Assembly: GCA_039707465.1 (NCBI GenBank)
Contig: CM077644.1
Coordinates: 94,593,375-94,657,374, forward strand
Direction of reading: 5' to 3'
Origin: Rhabdophis nuchalis
Lineage: Eukaryota > Chordata > Lepidosauria > Squamata > Natricidae
DNA: 64,000 bases
Made by a program: the position numbers and the translations under genes
Notes under the pieces: model-generated
The model's database searches: none
What the model was told of the DNA's origin: nothing
What the model saw: only the letters and a program-made list of their open reading frames with translations
Part shown: one piece after another, positions 11,368-23,481 of the stretch
Numbering within the stretch: the stretch's first letter is position 1
Layout: the number at the start of each line of letters is the position of its first letter

Positions 11368-12226
11368 CTAAGGTGACCAGATGTCTCGCTTTTGGCGGGA
11401 CAATCACGCTTTTCAAGAATTAGTCCCACGCCCCGGCGCCTCTTAAAAATGTCCCGCTTTATGCCTGGAGAGGCGGCGGGGGGTGGCCAGGCGGTGGCCG
11501 CTCTGCACGTGCTCAGAGGTGGCCTGCGGCCAGGGCAGCAGCGCGGGCAGGAAGCGGCGGCCAGAGCGGGCTGGCAGGCAGGCGAGGGCCGGCAAGGGAG
11601 GAGCGAGTGAGAAGCCAGCAGGCGGAGGAGGAGGAAGCGGATAGCTGTGCACGATGGAGTCGTGGCCCTGAACTTTGCGGAGCAGCTGCAATGCGCTGAC
11701 AGCAGCCAGGCGTGAGCCCCACCGCCGCTGCGTCCCCTCCCTGTCCGGCTCATCCAGGACGAGTGACAAAAAGTTCAGGGCTGCAGCCGGAGCCCACGCA
11801 GCCCTGAAGTTTGCGCTGCTCATCCTGGATGAGCCGGACAGGGAGGGGACTCAGCGGTGGTGGGGCTCACGCCTGGCTGCTGTCAGCGGATTGCAGCTGC
11901 TCCACAAAGTTCAGGGCCACGCCCCCATCATGCACAGCTATCCTCTTCCTCCTCCTCCGCCTGCTGGCTTCTCACTTGCTCCTCCCTCACCGGCCCTCGC
12001 CTGCCTGCCAGCCTGCTCTGGCCGTCGCTTCCTGCACACCGCTGAGCACGTGCAGAGCAGCCACCGGGCGCCCGGCCACGCTCCGCCCCCCCCCCCATGG
12101 CCTCTATGGGAATAGTGCAACCTCAGGTACAGCCAGCGAGGGAAGCGGCGGCTGCAGGGCCAGGAAAGACCGCTCAGCCTCCCTGTCAATGGTGTCCCGC
12201 TTGACAAATTTTGACATCTGGTCACT
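11368..12226. mobile_element. GC-rich fold-back MITE inside L1
   Basis: The ends CTAAGGTGACCAGATGTC and GACATCTGGTCACT are inverted. TTATGCAAAA is repeated on both sides (11358-11367, 12227-12236). The interior is a long imperfect inverted repeat: the segment containing AAGCCAGCAGGCGGAGG (about 11611) reappears as its complement near 11955. The superfamily is unclear; a duplication of 8-10 bp could fit hAT or Mutator-like. The proline/serine/arginine-rich open frames here are not genes. Confidence 0.8.
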
Positions 12227-12236
12227 TTATGCAAAA

Positions 12237-14990
12237 GAGAACAATTTGTGACTAAACTTGGAAAAGGGCTTATTTCTAAATTGTGAACAAAAAGAAAAGA
12301 AAATGATATTGAAATTATAAATCAGGGATATGTCCATACAAAAACATTTTATCAAAATTATTCTAACCTGAATAAAGGATATTTCTTCTCATTGTATAAA
12401 ATAGAGAGCTGTATGCAATGAAATTTCATTTTACTGTATGCCAATTAGTGTACATTCAAAGTGAGAATAAAGTTATTCTAAGTCTGTCATAGATCTTTGA
12501 AAACAAAATCTATTGAGGATTACAGATGAACAAAGATAATTTATGAATGGACCTATATTGGAAGTCCCAGAGACAATTAGAAAAAGCAAACCAGGAAAGA
12601 TGCCTGGACCAGAATAACTAGCAAATCTGTATTATAAGGGTTTGAGAACAAACTTTTACAACCTTTACAACTAGAATTATATTCTATAGGGGAAAGCATA
12701 CCAGAGACTTGGAAAGAGACAAACTTAATGTGGATAGCTAAAGAGAGACTTCAGTAACAGACCAATATTATTGATGACCAATAACTGTTATTGACATCAA
12801 TAATAGACCCATATTAATGAAGCTGTTGTTATAATGATTTTAGCTGAAATGCTGAAAACAATTTTGCAAGAATCTATTCATGAGGATCAATGTGGGGCTT
12901 TATCTGAAAGATAATGTTAGAACTGTGTTGAATATTTTGGAATATTTGGAACAACATAGGGAAAAAAACCATATTGATCTCTTTAGTTGCAGAGAAAGCT
13001 TCTGACAATTTGAACTGGACTTTTTTGTTTAAGGTTTTGGAAGATATACATTTTGGGGGAAATTTTTATAAAATTTATCATTAATAGAAACTTAACTAAG
13101 CCATGTAAGGCACAAAAGGGAACAAAACAAAGTTTTCCACTACTTTTTGTCTTGTTTATTTTAGTTCTTGAAATATTATAAGAGAGGATCAGAGGACTGC
13201 CTGTGTAAATATTAAGAATCAGTCATACAAGTTAAGAGCTTTTGCAGATAATTTGGTTTTAATTTTGGCAGCCCCTTTAAAGGGTATTGCACGTATAATG
13301 AATAAATATTAAAAAATAGGTTATTAGCATGTTTCAAGATTAATAACCAGAAGACAAAAAAAGAAATGTTAATAAAACATATGAAGTTATAAGGCCAAAC
13401 ACACCTAATGAATAAAACAGATTTCAAGATTGAGAAAAAAAGATAAAATAATGGGGCATAACTTAAACAAATATGAATTGCAAATTATTTCAAAACTATT
13501 ATGTCAAGATACAGTATGAAGTTTAAAAAGATATATCAAGATGGCGTAAAGTACAATTGTCATTGTTGGGCATTTCTGTATTGAAGATTAAAGTTGACAA
13601 TAAGTTGTCAAAATTAAAATGTTATGCATCATTTTAAAATGGCCGAAGGATACATCTAAATTTGTGTGGCCAGATAGGAAACCCCCACAAGTTATATATA
13701 ACGCATTAAAATATGCAAAGGAAAGAAGAGCTTTGGGTTTACCAGATTTGAAACTATCTGAAACTATATCTTGCTACTTGTTTAGTTTGGATAGAAGAGT
13801 GGGTGTTATTAAGAAACAAAAGATTACTAGATTTAGAAGATCATGATTTGAGATTTGGGTGACACTGATATCTATAGTATGACAAAGTTAAGGTACATGA
13901 ATACATTAAAACTCAATATGTGACATGGGCTATTCTTAAAATATGGAGTATTTGTCTGAAGACAATGTTTATGCTTTCAGCACAAGAAGCATTTTATAGA
14001 TGACAAATGATAAATAAACATAAATGACTAATCTATCAAGATATATTATAATTTTCTCAGAGATTGTAAAAATGTGTTATTTATTTATATATTAATAAAT
14101 TTATTATAAATTATTATTTATTTATTTATTTAGAGAAAATTGTAATTAACAGAGTTTAAAATAGATAAAAGATTTTACAGTTTTCAGCAAATTTAAAATG
14201 GAATTTGAAATAGAATTATGTATTAATGATTGCTAAAATATATAAACTTTTGCTGTGATGTGAGACAAAGTAAGAGTTAAATAAAGCAATGTATGGCTCA
14301 ACATTTTGGCTATAATATACAAAAAGACCAACAGGAAAATATGTGGTTGAAAGAACTAAATTTTCCTTTATCTTCTAGCCTCAAATAAACTGTTTACAAA
14401 ATGTTGTAATGTATATTTGTCACCAGAGAAAGTGTCTAGAATCTATATAAAGGCATTTCAAATCTTTGCTAGAAATGTGAATAACATGAAGGAACATTTT
14501 ATCATGTTTGGTGTGTATATAAAAAGCCACAACAATTTTGATTCAAATACATGCATAAATTCAGAAGATTTTAAAGGTTAAAAAAGTACAACTGAATCCA
14601 AAAACTTTTCTTTTAGCACTAGTGGACAGGCAACTAGAAAAAAGTAATGGAGCTTGGCTTTTATATTGAATATGACAGTTGCAGGGGGACTGTTGTATGC
14701 TCAAAATTTGAAAGATTTGACAATACTCATGGCGGAGGAATGGTTGGTGAATATGATGGAACTTGCAGAGATGGTTAAACTAACTCTTTGGATTGGATAA
14801 AAAATAGTATCTACATTTATGGTCGATCGAAACCACTTGTACAAGTAGATATTTTGCATAAAACAGAAAAAAGTATGCACTTACAATTTTTGATTTTGAT
14901 TATTAAAAAAATTCCTTCCTTCCTTCCTTCCTTCCCCCTTTCCTCTTTATTCGTTTGTGCTATTTTTTATGTATTTTGTAAAACTTGAAT
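12237..14990 (+). pseudogene. L1 LINE ORF2 remnant, many frameshifts and stops
   Basis: Scattered translation in several frames follows an L1-type reverse transcriptase in order: a RKSKPGKMPGPE block near 12575-12615, a NVRTVLNILEYLEQ-like block near 12905-12955, a FADN in place of FADD near 13240, then KFVWPDRKPPQVIYNALKYA with ALGLPDLKL at 13655-13755. A late block (MEEWL-like, MMELAEM) lies near 14720-14780. The end carries a short TTCC run. The L1 sequence probably begins before the fold-back insertion (about 11100-11367), but that part is only weakly recognisable. Confidence 0.7.
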
Positions 14991-15086
14991 TTAAAAAATC
15001 ACAAAATTGTGAAATAAATTACCAGAACAAGAAGTCATTTCTGGAGTAAAAAGTCCTTCCAAAAGTATGTAAAGTTTGGTCTCCAC

Positions 15087-15308
15087 CAGTGGTGGGATTC
15101 AAACATTTTTACTACCAGTTCTGTGGGTGTGGCTTAGTGGGCATGGCAAGGGAAGGATACTGTAAAATCTACATTCCCTCCCTATCAGCTGGGACTCAGG
15201 AGGCAGAGAATAGATGGGGGCAGGGGCAGTCAGTGGTGGTATTTACCAGTTCTCTGAACTACTCAAAATTTCCGGTACCGGTTCTCCAGAACTGATCACA
15301 ACCTTCTG
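15087..15308. mobile_element. hAT MITE family C
   Basis: It begins CAGTGGTGGGATTC and carries ACTACCAGTTCTGTGGG and GGTACCGGTTCTCC. The 8-bp duplication GTCTCCAC is exact (15079-15086, 15309-15316). The right TIR is shortened by a small deletion compared with 23127-23383. Confidence 0.85.
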
Positions 15309-17512
15309 GTCTCCACCCTGTATCAGGAGATAATTCAAGTGCATCCTGAACTCCACCAAAAATATTGACTCTACTGGACTTTGACAGCTTTTCTGACTTG
15401 CATATTACACAGCCCACCATAAGCATAGACTTCTAATCTCTAATATGTCCCATTTAAAGCCATTTCCATATTGTCACTTTTGCAACAAATATATAGAAAT
15501 ATATATGCACATTCACAAAAATGCTATGAAATTTATAAACAAATCCTTGCCTGTCATAGGAAGGATCCTGACCTCTATTGTTCAAGAGGCCACATATCAT
15601 TCTACTTGCCGTGTTCTATCTTGTCATTAATAGGTCATTTGACAATTAGAGTATTGGACTTTAAGAGAGCTAATTTCAATAAACTCAGAGAAAGCTTGGG
15701 AAGGATTCCATGGATGAGAATTCTCAAAGGGAAAACAATTCAAGAAGTTTGGGAAATTTTGAAAAATGAGTTTATAAAAGACCAGTCTAGCACAATACCA
15801 ATGAAGAAGAAAAATAACAGCTCCCAAAAGAAATCAGCATGGCTGTATAAAGAACTCTCTGACAAATTGAAAGACAAAAAGTATAAATATAAAAAGTGGA
15901 AAGAGGGGGACATAACTAAGGCAGAATATCAGCAAATAGTCTGAACCTATAAAGATGAAGTGAGGAAAGCTAAGGCTCACAATGAAAAAATAACCACAAA
16001 AGTAAAAAATAACAAAAAAAAGCTTCTTCCAACATGTTAAAAACAAGAAAAAATGTTAAAGAAACAATTGGTCCATTGCTGGGAGAAAGTGGCAAGAAGG
16101 TGACAAGCAATAGGGAGAAAGCAGAACTATTTAACTCATATTTTGCATCTGTCTTTACACAAAGGAAAAAAACAGTCCAACCAACCAAAAACAGCACCAC
16201 AAAAATAAGATTAGGAACACAAGATGAAATAGGGAAGTACCCTAGACAAGTTCAAATCATTAGGACCGGATGGATTACAGCCCAGGGTTCTGAAGGAAAT
16301 GGCAGACGAGATCTCAGAACCACTGAACTATATCTTTCAGAGATCCTGAAACACTGGGGAACTACCAGAGGACTGGAAAAGAGCTGATGTGGTTCCCATC
16401 TTCAAAAAAGGAAAAAAATAGATCCAGGAAACTATAGACCCATCAGCCTGACCTCAATACCAGGGAAGATTCTGGAAAAGATAATCAAACAACGTATTAG
16501 TGAACACCTAGAAGTAAACAAAGTAATAGCCAAAAGCCAACATGGGTTTGTCAAAAACAGATCATGCCAGACTAATATTATTGCATTCTTCGACAAAGTG
16601 GCAAAATTAGTGGACCAGAGGAATGCTGTCGATATAGTTTACTTGGACTTCAGCAAGGCATTTGATAAAGTAGACCATAACCTACTACTAGATAAAGTAG
16701 AAAAATGTGGGTAAGACAGCATCACCACCAGCTGGATTCATAACTGGCTGACCAATCACACTCAACATGTAGTCCTCAATGGAATTGCAGCTACATGGAG
16801 GGAAGTATGCAGTGGAGTACCCCAAGGCTCTGTTTTAGGCCCAGTACTCTTCAACATCTTTATCAATGATCTGGATGAGCAGATAAATGGGGAACTCATC
16901 AAATTTGCAGATGACACCAAGCCTGCAGGAATAGCCAACACTCCAGAAGATAGGCTTAAGACACAGAAGGATCTTGACAAACTTGAACATTGGGCACTAT
17001 TTACCAAAATGAAATTCAATGGTGAAAAAAGTAAGGTTCTACATTTAGGCAAGAAAAACAAAATGCACAGGTACAGTATAGGTGGTACCTTGCTCAATAG
17101 TAACAACTGTGAGAGGGATCTTGGAATCCTAGTGGATAACCATTTAAATATGAGCCAGCAGTGTGCAGCAGCTGCCAAAAAAGCCAGTTCTAGGCTACAT
17201 AAACAGAGGGATAGAATCAAGATCACGGGAAGTATTAATACCACTGTATAATGCCTTGTTAAGGCCACACTTAGAATACTGCATTCAGTTTTGGTCACCA
17301 CGGTGTAAAAAAGATGTGAAGACCCTAGAAAGAGTGCAGAGAAGAGCAACAAAGATGATTAGGGGACTGGAGGCTAAAACATATGAGGAACGGTTGCAGG
17401 AACTGGGTATGTCTAGTTTAATGAAAAGAAGGACTAGGGGAGACATGATAGCAGTCTTCCAGTATCTCAGGGGTTGCCACAAAGAAGAGGGAGTCAAACT
17501 ATTTTCTAAAGC

Positions 17513-17716
17513 CTAACCTCCCATGGGGACTTTTAGATAGTTTTAAATTGGGTATTTTATAATTGGGTTTTTAGCATAGGATAAGATGGTTTAATTTATA
17601 TTTTAAATTGTGTATTTATTTTTGTACTCTGTATGTTTTTAAATTTCCTGTGCGCTGCCCTGGGTCCTTTGCGGAGAAGGGCGGGATATAAATGTAAATA
17701 AACTAAACTAAATAAA
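17513..17716 (+). mobile_element. L2-type 3' end inserted into CR1
   Basis: It starts CTAACCTCCCATGGGG and ends with GGGCGGGATATAAATG and an AATAAACTAAA tail. The 7-bp CTAAAGC is duplicated on both sides (17506-17512, 17717-17723). The sequence matches 22844-23027. Confidence 0.85.
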
Positions 17717-17972
17717 CTAAAGCACCTGAGGGCAGAACAAGAAGCAATGGGTGGAAACTAATCAAGGAGAGAAGCAACTTAGAACTGAGGAGAAATTTCC
17801 TGACAGTTAGAACAATTAATCAGTGGAACAGCTTGCCTCCAGAAGTTGTGAATGCCCCAACACTGGAAGTTTTAAGAAGATGTTGGATAGCCATTTGCCT
17901 GAAATGGTATAGGGTTTCCTGCCTAGGCAGGGGGTTGGACTAGAAGACCTCCAAGGTCCCTTCCAACTCTGC

Positions 17973-18062
17973 TATTGTATTGTATTGTATTGTATTGTAT
18001 TGTATTGTATTGTATTGTATTGTATTGTATTGTATTGTATTGTATTGTATTGTATTGTATTG
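17973..18062 (+). repeat. (TATTG)n microsatellite at CR1 3' end
   Basis: About 18 near-perfect TATTG units directly continue the terminal CTATTG of the CR1 element. Confidence 0.97.
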
Positions 18063-19633
18063 ACACCTGGTGAGCATAAAAACTGTCTTTCTCACACTCC
18101 CAGCCTTAGACCATCAGGTCCTCTGTACAACATTTATAGTCATTATACAATACACTTATATATATCCAAGTCATAGATTACTATTCTCAAGGCTAATAGA
18201 ACTTGGGCTGCAAAAATGCTTTTTAGGTGGCAACAATCTTAGCTGTGGAACAGGCTTCTCCCCATAACATCAGCACTTCCCATCTATTCGGGCAGGGAGT
18301 TATGGACCACGTCAGTTAGAAGAATTTTGAATGGTGGTGTCCAGAAAGGGAATCTTCTCTGAGATCACCCTTGCCCTTTGGAATATTCTTTCCCCAACAT
18401 GTGAGTGGGCCTTTCAGAAGTGTTTGAAGACCTGCCTTGCAGAGAAGCACCCCCAACTTTTCAATTTTAATTATTTTATTCCTATTTAATGGCCTTCCAT
18501 TGGAATGCAATATTTATATGACTTTTACGTTTTAATTGTAGATTACTTAGTATCGGTCATCTAGTAGTTTTGCTACAGGAACAATATTACTAGGTGGACA
18601 AGTTTTATTATTAAGGAAAGCACTGTATAATCCAATTCTACACATGTTGCTAAAAGATATATTTGAGAGCCATTGCATCACATATAGACATTGTTAATAT
18701 AAATGAAATAAATTAAAATAAGATTTACCCAAGCTCTGTAAAATATACAATCTAGCACACTGAAAATATTGCAAAAGTGGCTTTTCCCCCTCATGCATAA
18801 GAATGGATATAGTTTTGTTTTAAAAACTGCATGTATACAGATTTTTTTTTCAGTTACAGAGAGATTAAATTATTCTGGGAATGCTGGCACCATCATGAAA
18901 AAATAATATGGAAACTGACTTTTACTCATTGCCATCTGCTGTAAACGGAAGTAACTTTTTCCCCCTGTCAGAAGAATTAACCTATTATAATATTACATGT
19001 GTATTTTGCTCTAGTGTAAAAGAGGAAGAAAATTGCTCTCAGCACATAAGTTAGGAAATACAACATCTCCATAATATAACTAGACATCAAATTCTTGGAT
19101 TATTTCATTAATACAGAACCTCCCAAGATGCCTTCCAGAACTCATCTGGATCCCAAATAGCAGTTTCTTATCATCTGATAGTTACTGATGACCTGCTAAG
19201 TATTCTGTTCAAGCAGGAGAAACTTTAAATTATTTTCCTTGTCATGTCACCAAAGTCAAACATGTCATCTGAACCATATTTTGCAGCTGTCACAAAGCTG
19301 TGCCAGTACAACACAGTGTCAAAGAGAATAAAGCCAGCTGTGAGGAAAAGCCAGCTATAAAAGTACTCACATGAAAACACACAGGGCATATGGATAAAAA
19401 GATAAACATTGCAATATGTGTCTTGGAGAGTGACAGGAGACGTGTACAGTACTGTGACTTTGTGTGCCGTCTCAACAAAGGTTACAGAAGAGTCAAAGCC
19501 TTATGAAAGATTAAAGAATAGATGAGTGTCACATTTCAGTCCCCAAGTCTTTCCACCTTATTTCTTTTTTTCCTCATCGCCATTCAAGGGCCTTGCCTAT
19601 CACACCTTGTATGAGGTGGGAAAATCATTCATG

Positions 19634-19636
<3 letters not shown>
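18063..19636. other. Mostly unassigned; possible LINE 3' piece near 18290-18560
   Basis: The segment with GTGAGTGGGCCTTTCAGAAG and a downstream AATTATTTTATTCC stretch has the feel of a LINE 3' end, but no family could be named. The rest is AT-rich and without recognisable content. Confidence 0.35.
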
Positions 19637-19698
<62 letters not shown>

Positions 19699-19726
19699 AA
19701 ATGTTTTTTTTTTTTTTTTTTTTTTT
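19637..19726 (+). repeat. (TA)n microsatellite followed by T-run
   Basis: About 58 bp of TA repeats, a short spacer, then about 23 T residues. Confidence 0.97.
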
Positions 19727-19740
19727 AAAGGAATGATTAA

Positions 19741-19886
19741 TAATTAATTAAGAGACCAGGATGGATCCATTTCGGACTTCTTAGTCCTCGTCAGCTGGCC
19801 ATACTTTCCTACAGGGATTTGAACTGGTGCTCTCCAGCATTCGAAGCAGGCTTCTCTATGCCTTGAGCTAACCAGCTTCCCTGATT
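19741..19886 (-). mobile_element. tRNA-headed retroelement with hammerhead ribozyme, copy 1
   Basis: On the minus strand a tRNA-like head has a box A-like GGTTAGCTCAAGGC and a box B-like AGTTCAAATCC, which would give an internal RNA polymerase III promoter. Fourteen bases after box B the hammerhead motif begins (19800 down to 19754). A short AT tail (TTAATTAATTATTAATC) follows. Upstream sequence near 19940-19985 (TTAAGGGAGGAGACAA) also resembles that beside copy 2, so the mobile unit may be larger than a simple SINE. Confidence 0.75.
19754..19800 (-). ncRNA. Type I hammerhead ribozyme, copy 1
   Basis: Reading the minus strand: stem I GGCCAG, core CTGACGA, stem II GGAC-TAAGAA-GTCC, core GAAA, short stem III TGGATCCA, cleavage triplet ATC, then stem I partner CTGGTC. 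Stem I forms six pairs (one G-U) and stem II four. All invariant core residues are present; C occupies the variable N7 position. Predicted cleavage is between 19760 and 19759. Compared with 43781-43827, substitutions in all three stems are compensated. Confidence 0.85.
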
Positions 19887-19889
19887 ACA

Positions 19890-21840
19890 TCATCCTTTCC
19901 ACAGGACTTTATAGATGAAGATACTATGTTACAGCTTCCTGCTAGGCCTGTTTAAGGGAGGAGACAAACTTGTCATTAGATTAGATTTTATAGCAGTGAA
20001 TGGACTGGCCTCTTGTTTCAATGTGAGTCACTTCTGAATCAGTTCATTAGCTGAGGTGAGATAAGTAGAAGACTTGTGTCAGAAGAGAATAAATAATTTA
20101 AATTAATTTAATTTTTAATTAAATTAAATACACCAGATGCAAAAAGAAGGCATTTTTATCTCATTCTATATAATATTTCTGTAATCACAGACCAATGGTA
20201 CATCGCTTTATAAAAATTGTCTTTTTAAGTCATATATTTCAGTCTTGTCAGCCAATGTTACCCTACCTTTCAGCAACATTATATCCAAAGTTCTTGGCCC
20301 ATTTTATCATATGCCCCTTTACTTGTTCTTTTTCCTCTTCAAATTTCAGTAAAGGTTTGTATATTTTAGCACTTCCATGTTCATCTTTTGTACATATTCA
20401 ACTCCAAATTCTGTCTTCTGAAGTTCAATTACAAATGTCTTGTTATCTACCTTAACTCTTTTTCTTAACTGTGGATATGAAAACTATTGGAAGCTAAATT
20501 CTTTGTAGTTTTACCACACAGTCTACCTCATATTACATTTATCTCTTTGTTTTTTAAATCCCAGTAATTGTCTTTTCTTTTTGATGTTAAATGATCAACA
20601 TTCATAGAAATGCCTGATCTTTTTATCTAGCTAGTTCTAAATAATATCAAAAGCACTTCTGACAAAAATATTAACCTTTCAAATTTATTCCCTCCCTCCC
20701 ACCCATTTATAACTTTCTTAAGTCAAAATTTTTGTAAGCCTTTTGCTATTAATTTAAGGTCTTTAAATATCATTTTCTTCTTTTCTTTTTGTAATGTGGA
20801 AGAAAGGCTGACTCACTGGGTGGTTGTTTTCTTTCTACTGCTGGTTCGAAGGCCCCTCTGTAACTTGTATATTAGTTACATCTAAAAGTGATTAAGAAAA
20901 TGAGGCTTTGAGCAAAACTAACGTCCTTAAAAAGACTGTGCTGTCATTATGAGCGCTCTATCTCTCCTTCATCACCACTGCTGTACTCACAAGAAGATGT
21001 CAAGATCCTTTGATTGCCACAGTCTTCTCATGGGGAGCAGATATCTGGGGTGAAAGTGGGTGATCTCTTTATCTCTCCTTTATCCAGAAAGACTCAACAA
21101 GCCAGAATTCACTCCTGGCCACTGATAACTCCTGCAATGCCATCTCCACTGCTTTGGATATGACTAGCCTGCCATAGAATCCAGGAGCCAAGAATGTTGT
21201 ACATGATTAAAAATTACAGAATTGTAAAGAGAACATTAGAAAACAGAAAAAGATTTTAAAAAATGTAAGAAAACGTGAGAAACAGTAGAAGTTAAAGAAA
21301 AAAATGTTTTAAAAAGCAACTTCCATTTTTCTCTGCAGCAATTGCAAACATGGTTAATACCATTTCTGTCCTCCCAGATTACATAACATGGTTTCCTTCT
21401 TCTCATAACCACTTTTAATAAATACATGCTGAAATCAGCAATTCATTTTTTCTTGTTTTTTTAAAGTCCATAAAGAGTTACCAGTTTTTTTTTTTTATAA
21501 ACGTAGTAATTGTTCCTTCCCTAATCAAAGAGGTCAATTTTGCCATTTTTTATCATCTTCACAGTTCACTTCTCCATTGTGGGTATTTTTGTATTTTTCC
21601 AAGTTTGTGCCTAGTAATCTCGATAGTATATCATTCTTTCTCATGAGAAGTGCACATATTCCCTCAACGGTTTGAGAAAGAGACATCTAAAACAACGACA
21701 CCTTTCCAAAAGAGCTGTGCAATGCTTTGGATTTGATTTAGAAAAGTTCCTTCAGAATACAGAGGAGCACAAATCTCTCTGTAATTCATGAAAGCAGCTG
21801 CATCATTTCCAAGCTACTACGGCTAGAAGGAAAGCCTCCT
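19890..21840. other. Unassigned sequence
   Basis: AT-rich, including a TTTAATTAAATT-rich stretch near 20095-20130. A partial relative of the 43939-43976 sequence lies near 19945-19985. No gene was recognised; open frames are short and without domains. Confidence 0.45.
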
Positions 21841-22330
21841 CACTGCGCTTCAAGGTGTTAGTTATCATCTTTAAAGCGCTCCATGGCTCGGGACCTAGCT
21901 ATCTGCGGGATCGGATCCTGCCTCACACATCCTCACGGCCTATTCGCTCACACAGAGAGGGACTTCTCCGGGTGCCGTCCACTAGACTTTGTCAGCGGGC
22001 GACGCCCAGGGGAAGGGCTCTCTCTGTGGCGGGCCCGGCCCTCTGGAACGACCTTCCCCCCGATATTAGAACGACCACGGACCTCCGCTCCTTCCGCCTG
22101 AAATTGAAGACTCATCTTTTCCGCCTGGCCGGCCTAGGGTAGTCTCTCTCTCTATGGGTTTTCAAATGTATATTTATATTTAGTGGGGATTTTTAGTTAA
22201 TGGGATTTTAGCACAGGAATTAGTTTAATCTGTTTTAAATTTGTATGTATTTTGTATATTTATTGCTTTTATTCTCCCTGTGCACCGCCCCGAGTCCCTG
22301 TGGGGAGAGGGAGCGGTCAATAAATTCAAC

Positions 22331-22332
<2 letters not shown>
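21841..22332 (+). pseudogene. L2 LINE ORF2 C-terminus and 3' UTR
   Basis: The frame 21855-22142 encodes about 95 residues of the L2 C-terminal domain, with FKALHGSGPSYLRDRI, RATPRGRALSVAGPALW and FRLAGLG before the stop. The 3' UTR follows, with CACCGCCCCGAGTCCC. The reverse transcriptase has been lost by 5' truncation. This domain is typical of L2 elements downstream of the RT. Confidence 0.85.

Positions 22333-22421
<89 letters not shown>
22333..22421 (+). repeat. (TTA)n tail of L2
   Basis: About 30 TTA units directly follow the L2 3' end. It yields false poly-Ile, poly-Leu and poly-Asn frames. Confidence 0.97.
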
Positions 22422-22422
<1 letters not shown>

Positions 22423-22819
22423 AATAGCCCCCGTGCTGCTGGAAAACAATGCATTTTCTTTGATGAGCTGCACACAATCACTATGTTCATGTTCTAAAAC
22501 ACCTCCTCCTAAGTGAATTCTAGGTTATTGCACAGCTGTAGTTTCCAACAGTGAATAATAAAACCAAATTATAAACACAAGTTTATCTCAGTGACATGTA
22601 TCATACCTAAATAATATAAATGTACCTGAAAGGTCTACATCAGGAAAATTTATATAAATATGATGTTTTATGGTATTTATCATAAGTTTGCACAATATGA
22701 GTTCAAAAGCCACATAAATTAGAGAAAATTGCAAGAAAAAGCGAATACAGGGTTTAAAAAAAAATAAAAACCAAGAATATGTTGTATCTATCTCTTCCGC
22801 CAATGTCTTAAGACATATT

Positions 22820-23027
22820 TCTTTCAACAAGCCGGCCTAGCCTAACCTCCCATGGGGGCTTTTAGGTAGTTTTAAATTGGGTCTTTTAAAATTTGGTTTT
22901 AGCGCAGGATAGGTTTATTTAATAGTTTTTAAATTATATTTATTGTATTTTGTATGTTTTTAAATTTCCTGTACGCCACCCTGGGTCCTCTGTGGAGAAG
23001 GGCGGGATATAAATTTAAATAAATAAA
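22820..23027 (+). mobile_element. L2-type 3' end
   Basis: CCTAACCTCCCATGGGGG through CCACCCTGGGTCC and GGGCGGGATATAAATT, ending in an AAATAAATAAAT tail. Parallel to the copy at 17513-17716. Confidence 0.8.
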
Positions 23028-23126
23028 TACAAATGGACTGGAATAATGCTTCAAAAAATATGGGTTAGATTCATAGTGATAATCTACGCATCCTATGGAA
23101 GTATTTCACAGTGATGGGCTCTAACC

Positions 23127-23383
23127 CAGTGGTGAAATTCAATTTTTTTTACTACCGGTTCTGTGGGCATGGCTTGGTGAGCATGGCTTGGTGGGTGTGG
23201 CAGGGGAAGGATACTGCAAAATCTCCATTTCCACCACATTCCAGGGGAAGGATACTGAAAAATCTCCATTCCCACCCCACTCTGGGGCCAGCCAGAGGTG
23301 GTATTTGCCGGTTCTCCGAACTACTCAAAATTTCTGCTACCGGTTCTCCAGAACCTGTCAGAACCTGCTGGATTTCACCTCTG
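23127..23383. mobile_element. hAT MITE family C
   Basis: The ends are CAGTGGTGAAATTC and GGATTTCACCTCTG. Flanks CTCTAACC and TTTAAACC are an 8-bp duplication with two mismatches. An internal 40-bp unit with AAGGATACTG is present twice. Confidence 0.85.
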
Positions 23384-23481
23384 TTTAAACCCTGACTTCT
23401 GCATAATGAATATATCATAAAGATATTGATAACAAGTTCAATATCTGCATACTTCATGTATATATTTGTATATTTGTCTTA

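Larger units (their letters stand above)
15640..18062 (+). pseudogene. CR1 LINE ORF2 remnant with complete 3' end
   Basis: A long but broken CR1 copy: a domain upstream of the RT (15650-16180) and the RT (about 16250-17000), spread over several frames. Recognisable pieces include KSQHGFVKNR, YLDFSKAFDKVDH, VPQGSVLGPVLFNIFINDL and an FADDTK motif near 16905-16920. Stops (for example near 15943) and frameshifts inactivate it. An L2 fragment sits at 17513-17716. The 3' end GGACTAGAAGACCTCCAAGG passes into a TATTG microsatellite. The intact relative is at 61560-63233. Confidence 0.9.

Noticed and set aside
11358..12251. Several overlapping GC-rich open frames up to 146 codons
   Set aside because: They fall within the inverted-repeat element at 11368-12226; frames on both strands mirror each other because the halves are complementary.
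17985..18062. Direct repeats considered as a CRISPR array
   Set aside because: Units are 5 bp with no spacers, and the genome is vertebrate; this is a microsatellite.
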